NCBI GenBank assembly: GCA_037976565.1
Contig: CP137683.1
Span: 5,046,865-5,110,864 of the forward strand
Direction: 5' to 3'
Source of the DNA: Mesocentrotus franciscanus
Taxonomy: Eukaryota > Echinodermata > Echinoidea > Camarodonta > Strongylocentrotidae
DNA length: 64,000 nucleotides
Every line of letters begins with the position of its first letter. Position 1 is the stretch's first letter. The position numbers and the translations under genes are program-made. Shown piece after piece: positions 58,315 to 64,000 of the stretch. The notes under the pieces are model-generated. The model had not been told where the DNA came from, made no database searches, and saw only the letters and a list, made by a program, of their open reading frames with translations.

Positions 58315-58440
58315 AGATTGGAATTTTAGATCAGTTTTTCATCTATTCAGGGAAAAATTGTCGACAACAAACAACTTCGTTACCAGTCAGGAGCTAGCAA
58401 AATGCAACGCTATTTAAAAATGTGATTGCAAAAAAACAAA

Positions 58441-59777
58441 TATAGGATTTTTTCGGTCAATTTCGTAAGTTGGCCACACAAATTTATTTTATGTTCATTC
58501 AATTTCGCCGATTCTGTCACCGCAGCTGTTATTTTTCGTTCAAATTCGTTTGTTAGCATTTAAATTCATAAAACGATCATTCAAAAACATTTTATTTTCA
58601 TTCGAATTAAAACGTGTTTCTTTTTCGTAAAGTTTTCTTTCAATTTAAAGCGAGACGATTCGCGATTACGTAATAGCGTCTTCCGTGAATTCAAATTCGT
58701 TTCTTTGCATACAATTTCACACGTTTTGCCGACAAATTAAACATGTAAATCTTACCCAGTATGATCATTTATAGAACCCCGTCAGCTTAGTTACATGCTA
58801 AATCCATTTCAAATTGTATGGGTTGGTAAGCAACAAACATCTTATTTGTCCTCACTAGGGGTGTATACCCACTAAATCATCACTATTTAGCAACTGAACG
58901 ATCATGTGTTAAGTAGATATAACCTAGCCACATCAATATAGAATTAGCATGGAACTAAGCAACAGTGTCTTTTTATGGATATGCAATGATATAAGTGCAT
59001 GCAAAGTGTGTGTTTACAGACTACAGTTGTATTTATTGGAGTGGCGTACCATAATGGTGGGGGGTATCAATACTCTATACATTGATTAATTTTTTTATGT
59101 TTTGTTTGGGTTTTTTTGATAATTTATTCGATGTTCATAATCTCTTTGAAGCCATTTATATTTGTGTAAATTATATTTAGTCTGTATTGAACATGTTAAG
59201 AAGAATCTATGAGTATCAGTTCAATCACAATCATAATCACATCGAAATCTAAATCACCATCACTCTGAATCACAATCACGATCGTGATCACAGTCACAAT
59301 TACCATCTCAGTCACAATCGTAATCACCATCTCAATTACAATCACGATCACGATCACATACAGTAACAAGCACAATCACGCTACACAATCATTAATGAGT
59401 TTGATACATTGTTTTCTCACTGCGCGCACATCTCAATAACTCATGTCTTGTGGACATAAACTAAAGAATACATATTTTGTTTAAGATAGGCGAATATGAA
59501 TGAAAACTTTGTTATTTAGAATGACCCAAAGTGAAATTGAATGGTACGGACGTCCGATTTGCCATTGTTGACGAAAATGAATGCAAACTGCGCATTTGTA
59601 AGCGGTTGTTAAATTGAATGAAACAAGTGCTAAATTCATTGACCGAATAAGTAAATCAAATGAAAAAGGTGTTATTTTGAATGAAATGTACACGCCGGCA
59701 GCTTTATTTCGCGAATTTCAATGAACTTTGTATCAAAACGAATGAAAAGCTTACGAAAGTGACCGAGAAATCCTATA
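58441..59777. mobile_element. Inverted-repeat element with GAATGAA subterminal arrays
   Basis: The left end TATAGGATTTTTTCGGTCAA and right end (reverse complement TATAGGATTTCTCGGTCACT) extend as inverted repeats through TTTCGTAAG. The flanks fit a TA target duplication. The first 300 bp carry TTCATTC-type motifs about every 30-50 bp, and the last 300 bp carry GAATGAA motifs at similar spacing, so the arrays are inverted relative to each other. There is no transposase frame. This is a non-autonomous element of unassigned superfamily. A TA duplication would be compatible with Tc1/mariner-like mobilisation. Confidence 0.78.
59222..59392. repeat. Minisatellite of AATCACAATCAC-like units
   Basis: About 170 nt of imperfect 6-12-bp units (ATCACAATC, ATCACGATC, ATCACCATC). 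Located within the inverted-repeat element. Confidence 0.85.
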
Positions 59778-60221
59778 TTAGCCGAATATTCGAGCTCGAT
59801 TTGCATAAACTTTGGAGAACGGAAATATTACAAATAATATACCCAAATAAAGAGCAAGGATCGTAGATTCACTTACCACATACTTTCTCCATGATACCTG
59901 AACAGTTTTTCTAGAGAGAGGTATTCTTTTAGCTCTTCCCAAATCACGTGACATCTCGCATAAAATCTCGCGATTTGGGTATGGACGTACGTCAATCTAT
60001 CTAAATTCTCATAAAACAGCTCATAAGCGCGGGCGCTGCGGTCTAACTGGAGTGCACGGGGCAACTCTATTGTATTTATTTATTTAATCACGGTAAACTC
60101 GCTTCAGCCTAAACGGTAGTTTTTCAAGGAGTCAGTGAACTGAATAAGGTCTAATATTAATCATTTGAATAAGAAGATGATTATTATTTATGATTAAATG
60201 ATTATGAGACCATGTGGATAG

Positions 60222-60420
60222 TAGACAGAATGGGCATTACACAAACTGGAAATTAGACTAACTGGCAATTAGACCAACTGAGTGATAGGCCAAATGATAA
60301 GTAGACGAAATGATCATGCACCGTGTGCACTCAGTAGATGGGCTACGTGTAGACCATATGGGAATAGACTACTTGGGTAGTAGACTAACTGGTTGTAGTC
60401 CAAACGGCAATTCACCTAAA
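60222..60420. repeat. Degenerate minisatellite of TAGAC.AACTGG units
   Basis: About ten imperfect 15-18-bp copies such as TTAGACTAACTGGCAA, TTAGACCAACTGAGTG and GTAGACTAACTGGTTG. No function is apparent. Confidence 0.75.
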
Positions 60421-60677
60421 ATTCATGAATGGGCGCAAGAATACAAATATAATCTACCCCTGAGGTCATTATCCGTTAAATAATACCAAATCGTTTCACG
60501 TTATTCGTTAATGCTTTTTCAATTTACATTATACATATCCTGCTTAACCTCACCCCCTTTAAATGATTAAATTATTTGATTGCACTCAAGGATAATTAGA
60601 GCAATTATAGTAATAATAGTAATGAGGCTACTCTGAGAATTTTTTTCCTTTATTATTGTTTATATAATTATCATTAT

Positions 60678-60740
60678 CATTACATTCACTATTATTATTA
60701 TTAGAAGTACGTGTAGTAGTAATAGTGGTGGTAGTAGTAT

Positions 60741-60793
<53 letters not shown>

Positions 60794-60800
60794 ATATAGC
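60678..60800. repeat. (AGT)n microsatellite
   Basis: About 20 uninterrupted AGT triplets with degenerate flanks, 60 nt before the TM2 acceptor. Confidence 0.95.
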
Positions 60801-60858
60801 AGGAGTAGTAGAAGCAGTGTAGTTTGGTAACACTTTTGATTATGTTCTCTCTCCACAG

Positions 60859-60990
60859 TTATCTTCCTCATCCCATATTTACTATGTTCCCTGTTTCTTG
60901 CGATTCCTCTCCTATTCCTGGAGATGGCACTCGGTCAATACACCTCCTCGGGTCCCATCAGATCCTGGAAGATATGCCCACTTTTCCAAG
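60859..60990 (+). CDS. SLC6 transporter, exon encoding TM2 and loop 1
   Basis: Acceptor CTCCACAG, donor GTAAAC after CAAG. The exon is 132 nt, phase 1 to phase 1. The product is VIFLIPYLLCSLFLAIPLL, then FLEMALGQYTSSGPIRSWK and ICPLFQ. This follows the SLC6 consensus closely (AFLIPY, then IPLFFLE, then LGQ..S.GP...W and CPLF.G). Joined to TM1 it gives NNGGVIFLIPY, and joined to the TM3 exon it gives LFQGIGVATTV. The TM3 exon with the matching phase lies at 9314-9480 on the minus strand. A plus-strand TM3 would have to lie beyond 64000. Confidence 0.94.
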
Positions 60991-61195
60991 GTAAACATAA
61001 AGCATTTATTACCATTTCTGTAAAAAACATACAAAACATATATACAGGGTATAAACAAAGAATATAGTATAAATGGGGGACCACTGGCTAAAACGTGGTT
61101 CCCCCTGATACGTCAAAATACATGCAATGTATTTCAAAACTACGTACAGTACGTTAGGTTCACACAAATGTCCGTCAACTTTAAAGGGAACCAAA
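60991..61195. other. Intron between TM2 exon and inverted-repeat arm
   Basis: If the left contig were extended into the N gap, this sequence (reverse complemented) is what the gap should contain first. Confidence 0.5.
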
Positions 61196-62384
61196 ACCTT
61201 CATCCTAAGTTACCTTTATTGTAAAGTTTAGACGATTTGAATAAGATTAGTGAAAAATTGAACAAAATCAGGCAAGGTATAAGGAAATTAAAGCTAAAGA
61301 AATAACTTGTCACCAGAGGGCGATATTTAATTTGATGGCATCATTTGTGGACAATTCTCCATGCCTTCTGATCATGGAATTTCACAATTCTTTCATTTTC
61401 TTCGTATTCATTTGTGTTCAATATCCGACTTCATAAAATGTGAAGTAGAATATCATTCTACATTCTATATCTTGCTTTCAGGGTCCTCACCCGAATTTAA
61501 TTGTTATTTGCCGTGTGGACACAATTCACTTTTGCCATCTTGTAGTTCCAATAGCTGCTTAATTTTCCAGCATTGTACCTTACATTTTTGAATAGTCGTT
61601 GTTTCGTTCCCGTGCAAACCTTCGTCGCTTAATGTGTGTTGTTGTTTTCGCCGCAAACTAAACGTTTAACAATATACCGATCCCGTGTGAACAGAACAGA
61701 ACAGAGAATGTAAAGATTTGAGTATTATGAAATACGTAGGCATGTGCGGAGATGAGGGGTTTATCTTGGAATGCGTTGACAAGAAAATAAATGTATGATC
61801 AAATATTTTGGGGTGCCTTTATGTTCGATAACCCTCTAGCAAGCAAAAGAAAACAGAAAAACGTGATCACATGTTTGATATTTCATTTTACTCTTCAGTC
61901 ACGGTCGGTTTAGGGTAATCTTTCTTTTTTAGGGAGGGTGGTGGTGCGTTATTAAAGAACAAAACCATGGGGGAAATTTGATAGTAAGCTCCCCCGAATC
62001 GGAGAGGACGTGTCACCATCCCCGGTATTTCCGATCATAAAAATACATAATAAACCACTATTCACTCCGCAAAGAGCACCTCATTTGTAGAGGTGTCGTA
62101 GAATCCCATCTTGGGGATCAAAGGGGTAGGGAGGCGCGATCGAATTCTTGTCATGATCGGTTTACGAGAAAAGGTATAGCGGCTTAGCATGAAAGGGTGG
62201 TGAGACCGTGAGGGGCCACCCATCCATTCATAAGAAAGAAGATTCTGTATATTAGATCATAAACATTAGTATACTAACGACCTTGATATATTCTTTTAGC
62301 CCATTTCATCTCCATTCCTGTGGTTTCGAAGAGTTTCATAGCATAAACATGATACAAGTGTGGAAAGCTAATAATTTGGCCTCA

Positions 62385-62610
62385 TTTAACCAGGGTAACC
62401 AATTCAGTATTTATACTGCTTTTCCAGCTGTCCCTGCAATATATCATTAGACATTACCCCAGCATTGCCAGGTACCAATTTACACCTGAGTGGAGTGGGA
62501 CCAATATGAGCAAAACACCATGTCCAGGGATGTAACCACCGAGCAAGTATCGAACCCGGGACCTCTTGTATGAGGGCCAAGAGCTTTCACCAGTATACAA
62601 CAGTGCTCAC
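62385..62610 (-). mobile_element. tRNA-derived SINE, right-arm copy
   Basis: Same element as 11147-11385, duplicated with the inverted arm rather than independently inserted. Confidence 0.7.
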
Positions 62611-63748
62611 TGGAGAAAGAATGGGTCAACTTCTTTCCATTTTGATCACTCCATACCTCAATTATTCATTATATTTATAAACTAAATAATCAACATTACC
62701 AATCAACCGGTTTACTAACATATTAAAATGCTATGGATACCTTTAACAAAAAGGTTGTTCTTGACTACAAAAAAAGTTTGCACGAAGCTTGCCCGACATA
62801 TCAACAATTAATATACGCAGATTGAATTCCGAATATTGTAGTTCATTTATAAGGGATAAATGAAATAATTCGTCACTGGGTCCCCAGGAAACACCTATCA
62901 ATTTGAATATCTTAGTAAAGAGCGGTCTAAAGCTTCTAGACATTTATTTTTGCAGTGTAAGCGCATGCGCAGTACTTGCCTCTTTCTTTAAATGTTAGTG
63001 TTCAATGGCGGCGTCACACAAAGTAGCGTGAGGTGGATGCCAAATTAGAGGTTGACTAACTCTTTTGTTTTGAATATAAATAGGTTTCTTTATCATCTTT
63101 TGAGATTGAAATTCCACTACTTTTGAGCGTGAATTTCTTACTCTAAACTAAACTGATTAAACCCCAAAGTGAATTTCCACTGTGCATTGGAGAGTAAGCT
63201 TTGGCAAAAACCATTGGGAACCAAGGATATAAAGTATACCATACCCTATAATAAAGGGTTTCAAATTATCATAGGAAACGTAGCGCATGTATCATGTGGA
63301 TGTCCCTGGCTGTAAACAATGATTCCCCGTTTTCCTGATTTTGCGGAAGGAGAGGATAAAGCCCTTGAACAATTGACCCCAAAATATTGACAGGTCGTTT
63401 ACACATGGAGACGCCCCATGTTCTGCATTTTAGAATAATCACGGCCAATGTATAAAGGGAGGTGCTTCATGAATGCCTTTTGTTTGCCCTCCTGAAAAGA
63501 ATACTCTCACTTATGAATCGTAGAATATACCGCCTGTGCATAAATGAGTAATGATTAGATAACTGTCATGAACACGTTTCCAGGAGTCATCTCGATAGGT
63601 TTTACAGTTTTGTACAAATGAATTTTATCTGCCCATGTGCAAATAGTATCTCCGAAGTGGTTTTATAATGACGACCGAAGAAAAAGCATTTTGTAAAATA
63701 TCCTCCCGTTTTAAATATTTTCACGGAGGCTAATATAAACACGATAAA

Positions 63749-63905
63749 TGGTCTCATAATGGTACATCCGAGATGTCGTAGTCGACTTAAGATGCGAAGA
63801 TCGTGGCTTCGAGCCCCGTTGCTGTACCACTGACCTTTGGCAAGTCATTAGTTTGACATTTCCCACTCACGATCAACCAAGGTGTTATATGGATACCTGG
63901 TAGGA
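63749..63905 (+). mobile_element. tRNA-derived SINE, right-arm copy
   Basis: Same element as 9850-10004, lacking three bases (ATT) in the 3' body. Confidence 0.5.
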
Positions 63906-64000
63906 AGTAGTTTCTTAAATTATGTGAGCATGCAGCGAAATCGGTAGCCTAGCTAGTGCCGGGTAATATCACACAGGCAGTTTCTTCCACAACGCAGTAG

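Larger units (their letters stand above)
57548..60858. other. SLC6 intron 1
   Basis: Donor GTAAGT at 57548, and acceptor CTCTCTCCACAG ending at 60858. The intron contains an unexplained open segment (57955-58290), an inverted-repeat element (58441-59777), a (CACAAT)n-type minisatellite (59222-59392, inside the element), a TAGAC.AACTGG minisatellite (60222-60420) and an (AGT)n microsatellite (60678-60800). Confidence 0.7.
61196..64000. repeat. Right arm of the 2.8-kb near-identical inverted repeat
   Basis: Reverse complement of 9751-12567, net about 12 nt shorter because of small indels. It is intron 2 of the SLC6 gene and continues past the window end. It includes SINE copies at 62385-62610 (minus) and about 63749-63905 (plus). 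No gene lies inside it. Confidence 0.95.

Overview
This is animal nuclear DNA, with no prokaryotic gene organisation. It is AT-rich, intron-bearing and made mostly of transposable elements and tandem repeats. CR1/L2-like and other non-LTR retrotransposons, tRNA-derived SINEs, hAT-type elements, Helitrons and long satellites, together with a solute-carrier gene, point to a marine invertebrate. An echinoderm or related deuterostome is my guess, not a demonstration.

Host gene. Seven exons of one SLC6 (sodium- and chloride-dependent neurotransmitter/amino-acid transporter family) gene are visible. They sit at the two ends of the window on opposite strands. TM1 (57424-57547) and TM2 (60859-60990) are on the plus strand. 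TM3 (9314-9480), extracellular loop 2 (7768-7940), TM4 (6302-6434), TM5 (5112-5246) and TM6 (3847-3950) are on the minus strand. All splice phases fit one reading frame in the order TM1 to TM6. The intron after TM2 (61196-64000) is nearly identical, in inverted orientation, to the sequence upstream of TM3 (9751-12567). That left copy stops exactly at a 500-N scaffold gap (12568-13067). The layout is best explained by an inverted haplotig or a misjoined contig, with a real inverted duplication as the alternative. TM1 has lost much of the family's conserved unwound-helix signature.

Middle region. 13.1-17.5 kb holds a 53-bp-arm foldback, a (GA)n tract and a broken LINE ORF1. 17.5-29.5 kb is a head-to-tail pair of minus-strand Helitrons. 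The first is split by a nested set of insertions: a hAT-like element, a roughly 112-bp tandem array, and a 5,975-bp terminal-inverted-repeat element. The ends of that last element are arrays of an ACGTTGG motif (80-bp monomers in 240-bp higher-order units on the left, about 43-bp monomers on the right). The second Helitron carries a 1,394-bp hAT element with a perfect 8-bp target duplication. 29.6-32 kb is tandem repeat, 32.8-34.1 kb is another hAT element with nested insertions, and 34.4-38.8 kb is a satellite built on TTCATAATTCCGAAAA with a 770-bp higher-order period.

Right-middle. 40.0-46.3 kb has two dead plus-strand non-LTR retrotransposons. 48.2-54.4 kb has a minus-strand LINE interrupted by a second minus-strand LINE and by a roughly 410-bp inverted-repeat element. 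55.3-59.8 kb holds a hAT terminus, two inverted-repeat elements and a tRNA SINE around the TM1 exon. No transposable element here has an intact open reading frame. The only convincing host coding sequence is the SLC6 gene.
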